Source: Roseicyclus sp.
GTDB lineage: Bacteria > Pseudomonadota > Alphaproteobacteria > Rhodobacterales > Rhodobacteraceae
Direction: 5' to 3'
Assembly (NCBI GenBank): GCA_018401055.1
Contig: JAGYLB010000114.1
Coordinates: forward strand, 1-64,000
Length of the DNA: 64,000 bases
The notes under the pieces: model-generated
Told to the model about the DNA's origin: nothing
Databases searched by the model: none
Seen by the model: the letters and a program-made list of their open reading frames with translations, nothing else
In this document: positions 1-9,807 of the stretch, piece after piece
How positions within the stretch are numbered: the stretch's first letter is position 1
How the letters are laid out: every line of letters begins with the position of its first letter
Made by a program: the position numbers and the translations under genes

Positions 1-308
1 CGAGGATGACGATCGGCGTGAAATCCACCGCGCGCCTCTTTGCCGAAAACACCAAGCTCTGGCTGCGCGGCTTCCTTGTCGCCACCGTCGTGCTGATGGG
101 GCTCGCGGCCCTGATGGCCCTGTCCGAGGCGTCGGTTCTGGCGCTCGCCCTGGCGCTGGTGGGGATCTGGGGCATGGGCTGGCACATGCTGTGGCAGTTG
201 CAGCGGCTCGATATCGACGATGGAGCGGTCTGCTTGCGGCTGTTTCGGTCGAACCGCGACACCGGCCTGATCCCTGCGCTGTTTTTCGCCGCTGCGGCGC
301 TGGTCTGA
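1..308 (+). CDS. ubiA: 4-hydroxybenzoate polyprenyltransferase, C-terminal part (cut by window edge)
   Basis: This is the tail of a UbiA-family prenyltransferase, the inner-membrane enzyme that attaches a polyprenyl chain to 4-hydroxybenzoate in ubiquinone synthesis. The visible part opens with GVKSTARLF, which in this family follows the second aspartate-rich loop, and continues with hydrophobic membrane segments up to a TGA at 306-308. The acidic loop expected just before it (Glu-Asp-Asp) is readable only in another frame, as GAG GAT GAC at 2-10, so a small indel probably lies near base 11. The 5' part and start are outside the window. The family call rests on this short tail and would be firmer with the missing catalytic half. 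Confidence 0.8.
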   Translation, partial: RMTIGVKSTARLFAENTKLWLRGFLVATVVLMGLAALMALSEASVLALALALVGIWGMGWHMLWQLQRLDIDDGAVCLRLFRSNRDTGLIPALFFAAAALV

Positions 309-376
309 TTGAACCCTGTCCGGCAAGCCTGTAACCCGACTGCAACGCCTTTCGGCAGGCCCGGACGAAACGATAC

Positions 377-2355
377 ATGATCCGCATCCAGACCTTCATC
401 GCGACCGGCTCTTTCTGCTCTGGCGGGTGCGCTTGCCGTGGTGACCGTGGCTTACTCTTGCGCTCGCGATGGAAAACCGCTCGGTCGAGACGATCGCGCA
501 GGTGCTTCACGATGGCGGCATGAGCTGGGCCGAGGTGTCGGCCAACGGCCTTCAGGTCTATCTGGACGGCACTGCCCCCAGCGAGGCCGCGGCCTTTCGC
601 GCCGCCAGCCGGGCGGGTGCCATCATCGACGCGGATCGCGTGATCAACCGGATTGAAATCGCCCGCCGCGATGCCGCCGCCCCGCCACGGTTCTCGGTGG
701 ATGTGTTGCGCACCCCCACCGGCATTCAGGTCATCGGCCTTGTGCCTGCAGAAACCGGCCTTGACCCGATCAATGCCGCCATCGCCGGGATCGCCAATGG
801 TGGCGAGGTCGCCAATCTGGTCGAAACCGCGGATTTCCCGGTCCCCGAGACATGGGAGGCGGCGTTGGACTACGGGCTGCGCGCGCTGCAGGAACTGCCC
901 CGGTCCAAGGTGACGGTTTATGCCAACCGGGTCGAGGTGCAGGCGATCAGCGAAAGCGCGGAACAGCGCGCGCGCTTTCTGGCGACGCTCGAACGCGGGC
1001 AACCGCAAGGCGTGACGGTGATCCTTGATATTTCCGCACCCCGCCCGGTGGTGACCCCCTTTGTCCTGCGCTTTGCCATGGACGCCAACGGTGCGCGGTT
1101 CGAGACCTGCACCGCCGACACGCTGGAGGCGCGCAACCGCATCATCGCCGCCGCTGCGGCCGCCGGGGCCGAGGGGCTTTTGACCTGCCAGATCGGTCTG
1201 GGCGTCCCGTCGCCGCAATGGGCCGATGCCGTCATCAGCGGGATCGAGGCGCTTGCCGATCTGGGTGTCGGCACCATCGCCTTTTCCGATGCCGATGTGA
1301 CCTTCATTGCGGCGGAGGGAACCGAACAAGACGAATTCGACCGCGTGATCGGTGAGCTGGACGCGGCCCTGCCGGGCGTCTTCTCGTTGCAAGGGATCTT
1401 GCCTGAGGTGCAGACCAATGGCACGCCCGCCAGCACGGGACCGGCCCGGTTCATCGCCACGCTGACCGATGATGGGCAGGTGCGGCTGCGCGGACGCCTG
1501 CCCGAGGGGCCGGTCGGTCGCTCGGTCGAAGCCTATGCCCGCGCGCTGTTCGGTGCGGCCCGGACCGATATCGCCACAAGGTCGGTCGACGACCTGCCCG
1601 AAGGCTGGTCAGTTCGGGCGATGGCGGGTCTGCAGGCGCTGTCGATGCTGCACGACGGCACGATGACGCTGGAACCCGAGACGCTGGTTCTGCGCGGCCA
1701 GACCGGCAACACCGAGGCCATATCGGACCTGACGCGCCTGCTGACCGAGGAACTGGGGCAGGCCGCCGCCTTTGATCTGGAGGTCAGCTACGAGGAATCG
1801 CTCGATCCGGTCGCCTCGCAACTGACACCCGAACAATGCGTGGCACGGATCGAGGCGATCCAGGCCGAGGGCAAGATCACCTTCGACCCCGGTTCGGTGG
1901 AGATCAACGGGGCCGCCGGGCGCGTTCTGGACCGCATCGCCGAGGTCCTGCCCGATTGTCGCCATGTGCGGATGGAAATCAGCGGCCATACAGACAGCCA
2001 GGGCCGCGACGAAATGAACCTCAACCTCAGCCAGTCGCGCGCGGATGCGGTGCTGAATGGCCTGCTGGCGCGCAACGTGCTGGTGTCCAATCTTGTTGCG
2101 CAGGGCTATGGCGAAACCGCGCCCCATAGCCTCGACACGAGACGGAAGAGGGCCGCGAGCAGAACCGCCGTATCGAATTCCGTCTGCTGGCGGGGGGAAC
2201 TGTCAGCACAGATGACGGTGCCACGGAGAGTAAGCGAAGAGGTGATAGACGAAACCGGCGACGGGGCCATCACGGCCACAACCCGGCCCCTCCCCCGCCC
2301 GGACAGCGTGCTCGAGGCGGCCGCCGAGGCGGCAACACAGGAAGACAGCGAATGA
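377..2355 (+). CDS. OmpA-family protein with BON-like domains (several frameshifts)
   Basis: An envelope protein of about 650 residues. The C-terminal OmpA domain binds peptidoglycan: the segment ITFDPGSVEIN, then SGHTDSQG and LSQSRADAVLNGL, is the usual OmpA/MotB core. The central part resembles the BON-domain proteins found in Rhodobacteraceae. The longest open frame begins at 469, but a better start is ATG 377. From there a signal-peptide-like stretch (LAGALAVVTVAYSCA) can be read if the frame changes near 405 and again near 455. Near 2140 the conserved OmpA ending EGREQNRRIEFRLL sits in a different frame, and the original frame resumes after about 2230. That makes four frame changes in one gene, which suggests sequence errors rather than decay. 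The stop overlaps the next gene start (ATGA). Confidence 0.82.
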
Positions 2356-2684
2356 ACCGGATCGAGTTCGTCATCGTCATAGCGATCATCCTCTTTCTGG
2401 CCTTCATTCTGGGCTGGCTGGCGCATTGGCTGGTGGCGCGCTTCAACCAGGTCTCAAGCGCGGACCTCAACGAGATGGAGGCTTTGGCCAAGGCGCTCCA
2501 TGATGCCGAGGAAACCCGCGATCAGGCCATCGCTTATCTGCAGCAGCGCGAGGCGGAACTGACCGGGCAGTTGAGCCAGACCGAAGCGGAACTGCGCGCC
2601 GCGATGGACGGTCTGCGCGAAGCACGCCATGAGACGGAAGAATTGCGGGTCTACATCGAGCGGATGAGCCAGCGGCAGGAGTGA
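2352..2684 (+). CDS. Small membrane-anchored coiled-coil protein
   Basis: A 110-residue protein of unknown function. Residues 5-30 form one hydrophobic membrane segment (IVIAIILFLAFILGWLAHWLVARF). The rest is a long charged helix rich in Glu, Ala, Leu and Gln (about residues 40-108) that should form a coiled coil on one side of the membrane. Its ATG overlaps the stop of the OmpA-type gene by four bases, so the two are probably translated together and act in the same envelope process. I recognise no catalytic motif. An equivalent small gene follows this OmpA gene in other Rhodobacteraceae as far as I recall, but I cannot name it. Confidence 0.75.
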   Translation: MNRIEFVIVIAIILFLAFILGWLAHWLVARFNQVSSADLNEMEALAKALHDAEETRDQAIAYLQQREAELTGQLSQTEAELRAAMDGLREARHETEELRVYIERMSQRQE

Positions 2685-2766
2685 CCTGTCGCAATAGGCG
2701 CAGGGGACTTTGGCCTCACCGGTGCCGGTGCACCTGCCGCATCTTGGAAGCAACGATCAGGAGAGG

Positions 2767-3228
2767 TCAGCCCCCGGCTGTCCATCGCGCCAGCGCATGC
2801 TCGTCTTCGTCCCGTGCCGCGACCCACATGGCGCCTTCGGCGGTGACTTCCTTTTTCCAAAACGGCGCCCGGGATTTCAGATAGTCCATCAGGAATTCTG
2901 CTCCGGCGAAGGCATCGGCGCGGTGGCGCGCGGCCGTGGCGACCATCATGATCGGATCAGCAGGACCGAGGCGGCCATGGCGGTGCAGGATCATCGCATC
3001 GGCCAAACCGAAGCGGGCGATGGCCTGCTCGCGGATGTCGGCCAGCGCCTTTTCCGTCATGCCGGGAAAATGCTCTATCTCCATCACCTGCAGATTGCCG
3101 CCTTCCAGATCGCGGGTGATGCCCGAAAAGCTGACGACGGCACCGGCCCCGGTTACCCGCGCGGCAAAAGCATTCAGCTCTGCCCCCATGTCGAAGGCAT
3201 CCTGTTGCACGCGGACCGGCACGATCAT
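2767..3228 (-). CDS. moaE: Molybdopterin synthase catalytic subunit MoaE
   Basis: Large subunit of molybdopterin synthase, which inserts two sulfurs into cyclic pyranopterin to form the molybdopterin dithiolene in the cytoplasm. The length of 153 residues is typical. Family signatures are GAVVSFSGITRD near the N-terminus, the central HRHGRLGPADPIMMVATAARHR block, and near the C-terminus AFAGAEFLMDYLKSRAPFWKKE, which carries the conserved catalytic lysine pair. It lies four bases downstream of moaD, whose thiocarboxylated C-terminus docks in MoaE. The frame is intact. The run pgsA-moaD-moaE is one minus-strand operon with overlaps or tiny gaps. Confidence 0.95.
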   Translation of the reverse strand: MIVPVRVQQDAFDMGAELNAFAARVTGAGAVVSFSGITRDLEGGNLQVMEIEHFPGMTEKALADIREQAIARFGLADAMILHRHGRLGPADPIMMVATAARHRADAFAGAEFLMDYLKSRAPFWKKEVTAEGAMWVAARDEDEHALARWTAGG

Positions 3229-3232
3229 CGCC

Positions 3233-3484
3233 TTAACCCCCGGTCATCGGCGGAAAGAACGCCACCTCACGCGCGCCCTCAAGGCTGGCGTCCATGTCGA
3301 CGAGGGTCTGGTCGACCGCTGCCCGGATCGCGGCGATATCGGAAAAGGCCAGCGCATAGCCTTCGTCGCGCGCGCTAAGCTCGGCGATCAGCTCGGCCAC
3401 CGTGGCGGCCTCGGTCTCGATGCTTTCGGTCGCGGTGCCGACGCGTTCGCGCATCCAGGCGAAATAGCGGATCTGCAATGTCAT
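3233..3484 (-). CDS. moaD: Molybdopterin synthase sulfur carrier subunit MoaD
   Basis: An 83-residue ubiquitin-fold sulfur carrier. It ends in the required Gly-Gly (PPMTGG), which is adenylated and thiocarboxylated before sulfur transfer inside the MoaD-MoaE complex. The N-terminal strand MTLQIRYFAWMRERVG and the internal VAELIAELSARD fit the family. The ATG overlaps the pgsA stop (ATGA), and the stop is four bases before moaE, so all three genes are likely co-transcribed. The frame is intact. Confidence 0.94.
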   Translation of the reverse strand: MTLQIRYFAWMRERVGTATESIETEAATVAELIAELSARDEGYALAFSDIAAIRAAVDQTLVDMDASLEGAREVAFFPPMTGG

Positions 3485-4150
3485 GCCGGGTCTCTCAGAT
3501 AGGGCAGCGCCTTGCGGAAATAGTCAAAGCCGGTGACGAGCGTCAGGCCAGCTGCCCAGCCATAGGCAACCACAAGGCCGCCATACGAGGTCAGCATGAG
3601 CCCGTTGTATTTCCAGATCAACCCGACGCTGTCGGGAATGTCGCCGTTCAGGATGCCCGACACGATGGCACCGTTCATGCCGAACGTCTGCATGATGAAA
3701 TAGTGGTCGAACAGCCCCCATGCGAACAGCATGGTGATGGCGATCATCTGAACCATCGTCTTCCATTTCGCCAGCGGCGTGACCTTTAATGTCCCCGCCT
3801 GATGTCCGAGAAATTCCCGTAGACCCGAGACGAAGACCTCGCGGAACAAAATCGCCACCACCGGGATCAAGGTCCAGGCCGTGATGCCATGCACCCCCAG
3901 CAAGACCGCCAGCGCGATCACCACCACCGCCTTGTCGGCGATCGGGTCGAGCATGGCACCAAAGCCGGCTGATCTGGTTCCACGCGCGCGCAAGATAGCC
4001 GTCGACATAATCGGTTAGCGAGGCCGAGAGGAACAAGATCATGGCGACCCAATCCGCAAAGGGTCGAGGCAAGACCAGAAACACCAACCCCACCATGGGG
4101 GCCGCGATCATGCGGGCGACGGTCAGGATGTTTGGCAAGGTCCAGCGCAT
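3481..4150 (-). CDS. pgsA: CDP-diacylglycerol-glycerol-3-phosphate 3-phosphatidyltransferase (one frameshift)
   Basis: An inner-membrane enzyme that makes phosphatidylglycerol phosphate from CDP-diacylglycerol and glycerol-3-phosphate. The N-terminus MRWTLPNILTVARM is typical. The CDP-alcohol phosphotransferase motif is split by a frame change near 3970: DYVDGYLAR is in the first frame, and FGAMLDPIADK with the last two aspartates is in the second. The remaining membrane segments and the ending PYLRDPA follow in the second frame. PgsA is normally indispensable, so the break is probably a sequencing indel. The total of about 222 residues matches the family. The stop overlaps the moaD start. 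Confidence 0.88.
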
Positions 4151-4189
4151 ACGAAACGTGTAGCGCGGGCGCAGCTGAGAGGGAATAGA

Positions 4190-6466
4190 TCAAACCTCCA
4201 GCCCAAAGGCATCCTCGTCCAGATCCTCTTGCTCCATCTCTTGCGGCTCGCCTTTGTAGGCCAGCAGAAGGGAATGGAGTTCGGGAAAATGCTCGAACCC
4301 GTCCAAGACACGGCTGACATCGCGCATCGGGGCAGGTTCGGGCGGATATTCGAAACTCTCGGGATCGAGCTCCGACGGTTCGACACCCCTCAGGACAATG
4401 CCGCCCTGCGATTTGTCGAGCACGCCATTCGCATCGACGAAACGGATCAGCGTCGAGGGGGTGTCGTCATGGGTGTAGCCGATCAGTCGCAAACCTTCCG
4501 GACCGGTGAAGCCGACGTTCTCGAAACTCAGAGTGTCGACGCCGACCTCGAAATCAAGGATAAGGTCGAAGCCACGGTCGAAATTGCCCTGCACGAAACG
4601 GTCGGCCCCAAAGCCACCGATCAACGTGTCGCTGCCGGACCCACCGTTCAGAACGTCATCGCCGTAGCCGCCATCGAGGTAGTCGCCCTGCGCTCCGCCC
4701 AAGAGCGTGTCCCGACCCAGATCGCCGAACAGTGTATCCGCCCCGCGCCCGCCCTCGATCAGATCATTCCCGGCGCCACCGCGCACGAAATCATTCCCGG
4801 CGCCTGCGATAATGTGATCATGCCCTGCAAGCGCAAAGATCACGTCATCACCCTGCCCACCCAAAAGCGTTTCGGACTGATCGGTGCCGCGCAACCGAAG
4901 GGGGTCCGGGGTGCTGAGCGGCTCGGGCTGGTCCGTTTCCTCGATCGGGAGAACAACATCGGTCTCGGCGATGGTTGTGACCTTGACCGGCTCTTCGATC
5001 TCTTCGGAGGAAAAAATGAACTGAACCACTTCGAACGGGCGCAATGTGACCGTGAACGCGGCTTCATCCCCGATCCGGGTTGGCGTGATCTCGGAAACGA
5101 TGGCGTCCCGCAGGTTGCCGCCCTCTTCCTCGTAGAAGATCGAGGTCGCACGGATCTGGGCGAAATCCGTCACGAACCCGGATAGGTCGACTTCCAGCAC
5201 CATGGCTTCCGCCGACCGCGACGACAAGAATGCGATCTGCTCTTTCAGACCGCTGGCGGTGTCCTCGGCCGCGCCTTCGAACAGGGTGACTTCAACACTG
5301 TTGGATGGGCTGTTCAACTCTGATGCGATGGACCAGTCGGTCCTGACAAGCTCATGGGATGAGACTGTCTGGCGCAACAGGTCGATCATGGCGGCGCGGG
5401 TCGTGTTCGTGGAAATGGCCATCCCATGAACCGTCTGGGTCGTCACCTGCTCGTCGCGGAACAGCAGGGCGTTTTGCGTGTTATGGGTGATCGGCCAGAG
5501 GAAGGCCTGATCCACCCCGGCCTCGACCATATTGGCCACATGTTCCAGCATGTAGGACGCACCGTGAATGCCGATGTCGACGCCCTTTTCGCCCAGAGCG
5601 ATATTCTTGTTGATGTTGTATTCACCGACCATCTTCACGAGGTCGCGGCCGATCCAGTCTTCCCAGTTGTTCTTGCCACCTTCCAGGTTCTGCCCAAGGC
5701 CGCGGTCCTCGCCGAAGATGCCCGAACTGTTTTCGAACCCGTCCAGATCCGCGGACCGCCAGTAGGTGTTGCGGATGATCCCGTCGAGCGCATCCATCGC
5801 TCCATGCACCTGCTCGAACCCGTCCTGAATATCGCCATTGGCCCTGTCGAGGTCGTTACCGAAACTGCCGCGCAGATTGCCCGCGGCCTGCAAGAACACC
5901 TGCGCGTCATAGCCCGCCATCTGCATCCCGGCGGACAGGGCGACGGCGACCTCACCGGCGTTCATGCCGTATTCGAATTCCAGCGAACTGTCGAAGGCGA
6001 CACGACCGCCCCAGTATTCATTGCCAAGTTCAAAGGAGCGGACCACCCCGGGAAAATCCTTTTCGAGCGCAGCGGCGAATTGCGTCATCTGGTCAAGGAA
6101 CTCAGCGCGAGCGAACCCATCAGGGGTTTCCACGGGGACCACCATGTTGACGGAAATGCCCGCCTCGGCCGCGAAACTCAGCATGTTGACCACGTTCTGC
6201 GACAGGGCACCGTCGATCATCATCCCTTTGGAAAAGACCGCGTTGGTTTCGCCGCCCGGAAAGCGAACCATCTCGATACCGAAGTGATCCAGCGCGGTCT
6301 GCGTGCCGTCGGTCGGTATGCCCAGCGGGTTTTCGTCATTGCCTGCGAACCAGGGCGATCCGGTGTTCGAGGTCTGCACGACATTGGTCTGGAACAAGGT
6401 CGACGAAACATGCTCGCCGCTCGGCGCCCAAGTGTTCAGACTGAGGTTATGAACTGCAAATCCCAT
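4190..6466 (-). CDS. Secreted glycosidase-like protein with C-terminal RTX repeats
   Basis: 758 residues, intact. Residues about 1-490 look like a TIM-barrel glycoside hydrolase of clan A. VRFPGGETN precedes a strand ending in SFELGNEYW, whose Glu150 is placed like an acid/base residue. VGEYNINK, with Glu282, is placed like a nucleophile about 130 residues later. A beta-sandwich-like part follows. Residues about 535-650 are calcium-binding RTX nonapeptide repeats (for example GGAGNDLIEGGRGADTLFG), followed by a tail rich in acidic residues. There is no N-terminal signal peptide, so export by a type I secretion system is expected. No secretion genes are nearby. The substrate is unknown; an acidic or matrix polysaccharide is a guess. 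A ribosome site (AGAAGGGCAGG) precedes the ATG. Confidence 0.72.
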   Translation of the reverse strand: MGFAVHNLSLNTWAPSGEHVSSTLFQTNVVQTSNTGSPWFAGNDENPLGIPTDGTQTALDHFGIEMVRFPGGETNAVFSKGMMIDGALSQNVVNMLSFAAEAGISVNMVVPVETPDGFARAEFLDQMTQFAAALEKDFPGVVRSFELGNEYWGGRVAFDSSLEFEYGMNAGEVAVALSAGMQMAGYDAQVFLQAAGNLRGSFGNDLDRANGDIQDGFEQVHGAMDALDGIIRNTYWRSADLDGFENSSGIFGEDRGLGQNLEGGKNNWEDWIGRDLVKMVGEYNINKNIALGEKGVDIGIHGASYMLEHVANMVEAGVDQAFLWPITHNTQNALLFRDEQVTTQTVHGMAISTNTTRAAMIDLLRQTVSSHELVRTDWSIASELNSPSNSVEVTLFEGAAEDTASGLKEQIAFLSSRSAEAMVLEVDLSGFVTDFAQIRATSIFYEEEGGNLRDAIVSEITPTRIGDEAAFTVTLRPFEVVQFIFSSEEIEEPVKVTTIAETDVVLPIEETDQPEPLSTPDPLRLRGTDQSETLLGGQGDDVIFALAGHDHIIAGAGNDFVRGGAGNDLIEGGRGADTLFGDLGRDTLLGGAQGDYLDGGYGDDVLNGGSGSDTLIGGFGADRFVQGNFDRGFDLILDFEVGVDTLSFENVGFTGPEGLRLIGYTHDDTPSTLIRFVDANGVLDKSQGGIVLRGVEPSELDPESFEYPPEPAPMRDVSRVLDGFEHFPELHSLLLAYKGEPQEMEQEDLDEDAFGLEV

Positions 6467-6850
6467 GGTCCTGCCCTTCTGGCGATACGTCTCACGCGCA
6501 GCTCGCTCCGGGCCGGTCGGGCCGAGGTTCGAACTCGAGGGATGGATTGCAAAGGCTGTGCCAATCGCGGATCGGCAGGGCCACAGCCCCGGGGGATGGA
6601 GGCTGGCTGGGTGGCGATGGGATGCCGGTCCGGTCAGGAAACCGCTGCGGTCCTGACCTGTGAAAATCCTGAAATGACTGGGATTTTTGGAGCTTGGAGG
6701 CTATCTGATCGAGCGGCCGCGATGTATGTCCGCGCGCCAGCGATGGATCGTGATGAATGATCGAAGCGAAATGGGGCAGACCGCGATTGAAACCCGCCGC
6801 CCGGCGCAATCCGTCGTCAGGGGCGCGAACGGACCGTTCTCGTCAGGGCC
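6467..6850 (-). other. Intergenic region between uvrC and the RTX gene
   Basis: 384 bases without a convincing gene; the open frames crossing it are antisense runs. It holds the leader of the glycosidase-RTX gene. One visible element is an inverted repeat, AAAATCC at 6663-6669 and GGATTTT at 6681-6687, with an 11-base loop. It could act as a weak terminator for uvrC or as a protein-binding site. I see no clear promoter hexamers. Confidence 0.4.
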
Positions 6851-8719
6851 CTACCCGCGTGCGTGAAAATGGTCGTAGATCTTCTGCGCGAGCGCCTCGT
6901 TGATCCCGTCGACCGCGGTCAGATCCGACAGATTGGCACGGCTCACGGCTTTGGCGCTGCCGAAATGGGCCAGCAGCGCGCGCTTGCGGGTGGCGCCCAC
7001 GCCCGCGATGTCATCGAGCGGCGTGGCGCTGACCGCCTTGGACCGTTTGGCGCGGTGCGCGCCGATGGCGAAGCGGTGCGCCTCGTCGCGCAGGCGCTGG
7101 ATGAAATAAAGAACGGGATCGTTGCGTTGCAGGGCCATGACCGGCTGGCCGGGGCGGTGGAATTCCTCCTTGCCAAGGTCGCGGTCGATACCCTTGGCAA
7201 CACCGATGAAGGGCACATCGTCGATGCCCAGATCGTCCATGATCTGCTTCACCGCCGACACTTGCCCCGCACCCCCGTCGATCAGCAGCAGATCGGGCCA
7301 CGCCTCGGACTCGCGATCCGGGTCTTCCTTGATCAGGCGCTGGAAGCGGCGGGTCAGCACCTCTTTCATCATGCCGAAATCGTCGCCGGGAGTCAGGTCG
7401 TCGCCGCGGATGTTGAACTTGCGGTATTGCGATTTCAGGAAGCCGTCGGGCCCTGCCACCACCATTGCCCCTACGGCATGTGCACCCTGGATGTGGGAGT
7501 TGTCATAGACCTCCACCCGGCGGGGTGCAGTATCGAGATCGAAGGCCTCGGCCAGCCCGGCCAGAAGCTTGCCCTGCGCCTGTCCTTCGGCCAAGCGGCG
7601 GGCAAGGCTTTCTCGTGCATTGCGCAGGGCGCCGTCGATCAGTTCGGCCTTTTCACCGCGCTGGGGCACAAGAAGTTCGACCTTGCGGCCCAGCTTCTGG
7701 CTCAGTGCGTCGATCATCAGGTCGGCGTTGTCGATCTGATGGCTCAGGATGATCTGCGGCGGCGGGTCCTGCTGGTCGTAGAACTGGCCAAGGAACGCCT
7801 CCAGCACCTCGGGCTCGTCGATGTCGGGGCCGATGCGGGGGTAGTAATCCTTGTTGCCCCAGTTCTGGTTGGCGCGGATGAAGAAGACCTGCACGCAGGC
7901 CTGCCCGCCTTCCATATGGAGCGCGATCACATCGGCCTCGCGCACACCGCGCGGGTTGATGCCTTGGGCAGATTGCACATTGGTGAGCGCGCGGATCCGG
8001 TCGCGGAGCGCGGCGGCGCGTTCGAATTCCATGGCCTCGGAGGCGGTGGCCATCTGGGCGGCAAGCTGTTCTTGCAGTTCGGTGCTGTCGCCCTTGAGGA
8101 ACCGCATCGCGTCGCTGACAGAGGCCGCGTAATCGGCGGGCGTGATGTAGCCGGTGCAGGGCGCCGAGCAGCGCTTGATCTGGTAAAGCAGGCAGGGCCG
8201 CGTCCGGGACTCAAAGGTCGCATCGGTGCAATTGCGCAGCAAGAACACGCGCTGCAACTGGTTCAGCGTCCGGTTCACTGCGCCCGCGCTGGCGAAGGGG
8301 CCGAAATATTCCCCTTTTTCCGACTTGGCACCGCGATGCTTCTTGATCTGCGGAAAGGTGTGGGTGCGGCTGACGAGAATATTCGGGAATGACTTGTCGT
8401 CGCGCAGGAGCACGTTGTAGCGCGGTTTCAGCTGCTTGATCAGGTTCTGTTCCAGAAGCAGCGCCTCGGTCTCCGTGCGCGTGGTCAGGAACATCATCGA
8501 GGCGGTTTCGCGGATCATTCGCGCGATGCGGGGGCTGTGGCCGTGGAGCTTGGCGTAATTGGCTACCCGTTTTTTCAGCGCGCGGGCCTTGCCCACGTAT
8601 AGAACGCGCGATTGCTCATCGAGCATGCGGTAGACGCCCGGCGAATTGTCGAGCGTCTTTAGATAGCCTTGGATGACCTCATGCCCGGTTTCGGGACTGG
8701 TTTTGGGCGTGTCAGGCAT
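6851..8719 (-). CDS. uvrC: Excinuclease ABC subunit C
   Basis: 622 residues, intact. UvrC makes both incisions in nucleotide excision repair after UvrAB loads UvrB on a lesion. The N-terminal GIY-YIG nuclease is visible in [20 protein letters not shown] (residues about 27-46). A cysteine cluster (RNCTDA...[15 protein letters not shown]) follows near residue 145. The UvrB-binding motif occurs near residue 205 ([17 protein letters not shown]). The RNase H-like second nuclease has VEYDNSH-type residues ([13 protein letters not shown]) and DLLLIDGG. The C-terminus has helix-hairpin-helix repeats ([19 protein letters not shown]). The gene is preceded by an AT-rich island and stands alone. Confidence 0.96.
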   Translation of the reverse strand: MPDTPKTSPETGHEVIQGYLKTLDNSPGVYRMLDEQSRVLYVGKARALKKRVANYAKLHGHSPRIARMIRETASMMFLTTRTETEALLLEQNLIKQLKPRYNVLLRDDKSFPNILVSRTHTFPQIKKHRGAKSEKGEYFGPFASAGAVNRTLNQLQRVFLLRNCTDATFESRTRPCLLYQIKRCSAPCTGYITPADYAASVSDAMRFLKGDSTELQEQLAAQMATASEAMEFERAAALRDRIRALTNVQSAQGINPRGVREADVIALHMEGGQACVQVFFIRANQNWGNKDYYPRIGPDIDEPEVLEAFLGQFYDQQDPPPQIILSHQIDNADLMIDALSQKLGRKVELLVPQRGEKAELIDGALRNARESLARRLAEGQAQGKLLAGLAEAFDLDTAPRRVEVYDNSHIQGAHAVGAMVVAGPDGFLKSQYRKFNIRGDDLTPGDDFGMMKEVLTRRFQRLIKEDPDRESEAWPDLLLIDGGAGQVSAVKQIMDDLGIDDVPFIGVAKGIDRDLGKEEFHRPGQPVMALQRNDPVLYFIQRLRDEAHRFAIGAHRAKRSKAVSATPLDDIAGVGATRKRALLAHFGSAKAVSRANLSDLTAVDGINEALAQKIYDHFHARG

Positions 8720-9019
8720 GTCGGGCGGGTCTTTCTCGATTCCTCCACTCGCTGCAACGGATCGGGAGCCGGATCAAGAGGTCAGGTATCCACCAAACCT
8801 GTGGATAAGCTTGCGGAGAACTTCGGGGCGAGGTGAAATTTTCCTTGTTCTGGGGCTGGTTCTATGGTTTGCCCACTTTTTAGGCACATATGTAATTCAC
8901 TGTTATATAAGAGTATTTTTTTGCAAAAATCCACCAGTCACACCCATGTTACCCGGATTTAACAAAAGCTTTACACGGCGCGGCCCGGTGGAAAAGTCAA
9001 GTTGGCTAGCCGGTGTGCC
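8720..9019. other. AT-rich intergenic island upstream of uvrC
   Basis: 300 bases with no credible gene. The stretch 8840-8970 is strikingly AT-rich compared with everything around it, with runs such as TTATATAA and a T7 tract near 8918. It lies between the 3' end of the short-chain dehydrogenase gene and the uvrC start, both on the minus strand, so it should carry the uvrC promoter. A consensus DnaA box lies at 8800-8808. The combination of AT-rich DNA and a DnaA box could also mark a replication-related site. Confidence 0.5.
8800..8808 (-). promoter_or_regulatory. Consensus DnaA box (TTATCCACA)
   Basis: On the minus strand these nine bases read TTATCCACA, the perfect DnaA-box consensus. A partial match (GTATCCACC, plus strand) starts at 8786, and a further ATCCACC lies near 8930 beside the AT-rich tract. 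A nine-base match can occur by chance in a window of this size, so function is inferred only from clustering with the AT-rich island. Confidence 0.4.
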
Positions 9020-9796
9020 TTACTCGACGCCCAGCACATCGGGGGTCTGCCAGGCAAGATGCTGGCCACCGTCCACGCAGATCAACTGCCCCGTGACCGC
9101 CCGCGCCGTCAGGAAATAGCGCAGCGCGTCGCAGATGCCCTGCGCGTCTGCACCGCGCTGCAAAAGGGTCGCCGCGCGCTGGCCAGCGAAATGCTCGGCC
9201 GACTGGCGCGCACCCTGCAGCGTTGGGCCGGGGCCAATGGCATTGACGCGCACCCGCGGCGCCAGCGCCTGCGCGGAGGTGCGGGTCAGGGCCCAAAGCG
9301 CCATCTTGGCAATGGTATAGGTCATGAATTCCGGCGTCGGTTTCAGAACGCGCTGGTCGATCATGTTGATGACAAGGCCAGACGCGACCGGTTCGCCGCT
9401 GTCATCGGGCAGCGGGTCGGGAACTTGTGCCGCCAGCGCCTGCGTCAGCACGAAGGGCGCGCGCAGGTTCGATTCCAGATGCCGGTCCCAGCTGTCACGG
9501 GTGGCGGTGGTCAGATTGTCGTATTCGAAGATCGAAGCGTTGTTGACCAGCACGGTGACAGGCCCCCCCAACGCCTCCGCCGCGCGCGGCAGCAGCGCCT
9601 GCATGTCGGCCTCGACGGTCAGATCGGCCTGCAGCGTCACGGCGCGGCGGCCCATGATGCGCACCGCCTCGGCCACCTCGGCGGCCTCGTCGGCGCTGCC
9701 GGAATAATGGATCGCCACGTCATGACCCGCGCGCGCCAGATCCAGCGCCATCGCCCGGCCAAGACGCCGCGCCGCGCCTGTCACCAATGCCGTCAT
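9020..9796 (-). CDS. Short-chain dehydrogenase/reductase (FolM/pteridine-reductase-like)
   Basis: 258 residues, intact; NAD(P)-dependent Rossmann-fold oxidoreductase. The cofactor motif VTGAARRLGRAMA is at the N-terminus and NNAS at about residue 83. The catalytic Tyr-x3-Lys is in FMTYTIAKMALW, and VNAIGPGPTL follows. The arginine-rich glycine loop and the overall sequence resemble FolM/pteridine-reductase-type SDRs of Rhodobacteraceae, so dihydromonapterin or dihydrofolate reduction is plausible but not proven. The long open frame extends further upstream, but the ATG at 9796 right before VTGAARR is the natural start. It follows the antiporter gene by 11 bases and ends the minus-strand run. 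Confidence 0.82.
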   Translation of the reverse strand: MTALVTGAARRLGRAMALDLARAGHDVAIHYSGSADEAAEVAEAVRIMGRRAVTLQADLTVEADMQALLPRAAEALGGPVTVLVNNASIFEYDNLTTATRDSWDRHLESNLRAPFVLTQALAAQVPDPLPDDSGEPVASGLVINMIDQRVLKPTPEFMTYTIAKMALWALTRTSAQALAPRVRVNAIGPGPTLQGARQSAEHFAGQRAATLLQRGADAQGICDALRYFLTARAVTGQLICVDGGQHLAWQTPDVLGVE

Positions 9797-9807
9797 TGCC
9801 CGCCTCC

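Noticed and set aside
5426..6760. 444-codon open frame on the plus strand opposite the RTX glycosidase
   Set aside because: It lies wholly antisense to an intact gene with recognisable RTX repeats, and its composition (His/Arg/Gly-rich) is what the reverse strand of GC-rich coding DNA yields.
6863..8392. 509-codon plus-strand open frame opposite uvrC
   Set aside because: Shadow of uvrC; no motif, no ribosome site, and the opposite strand encodes a full-length UvrC.
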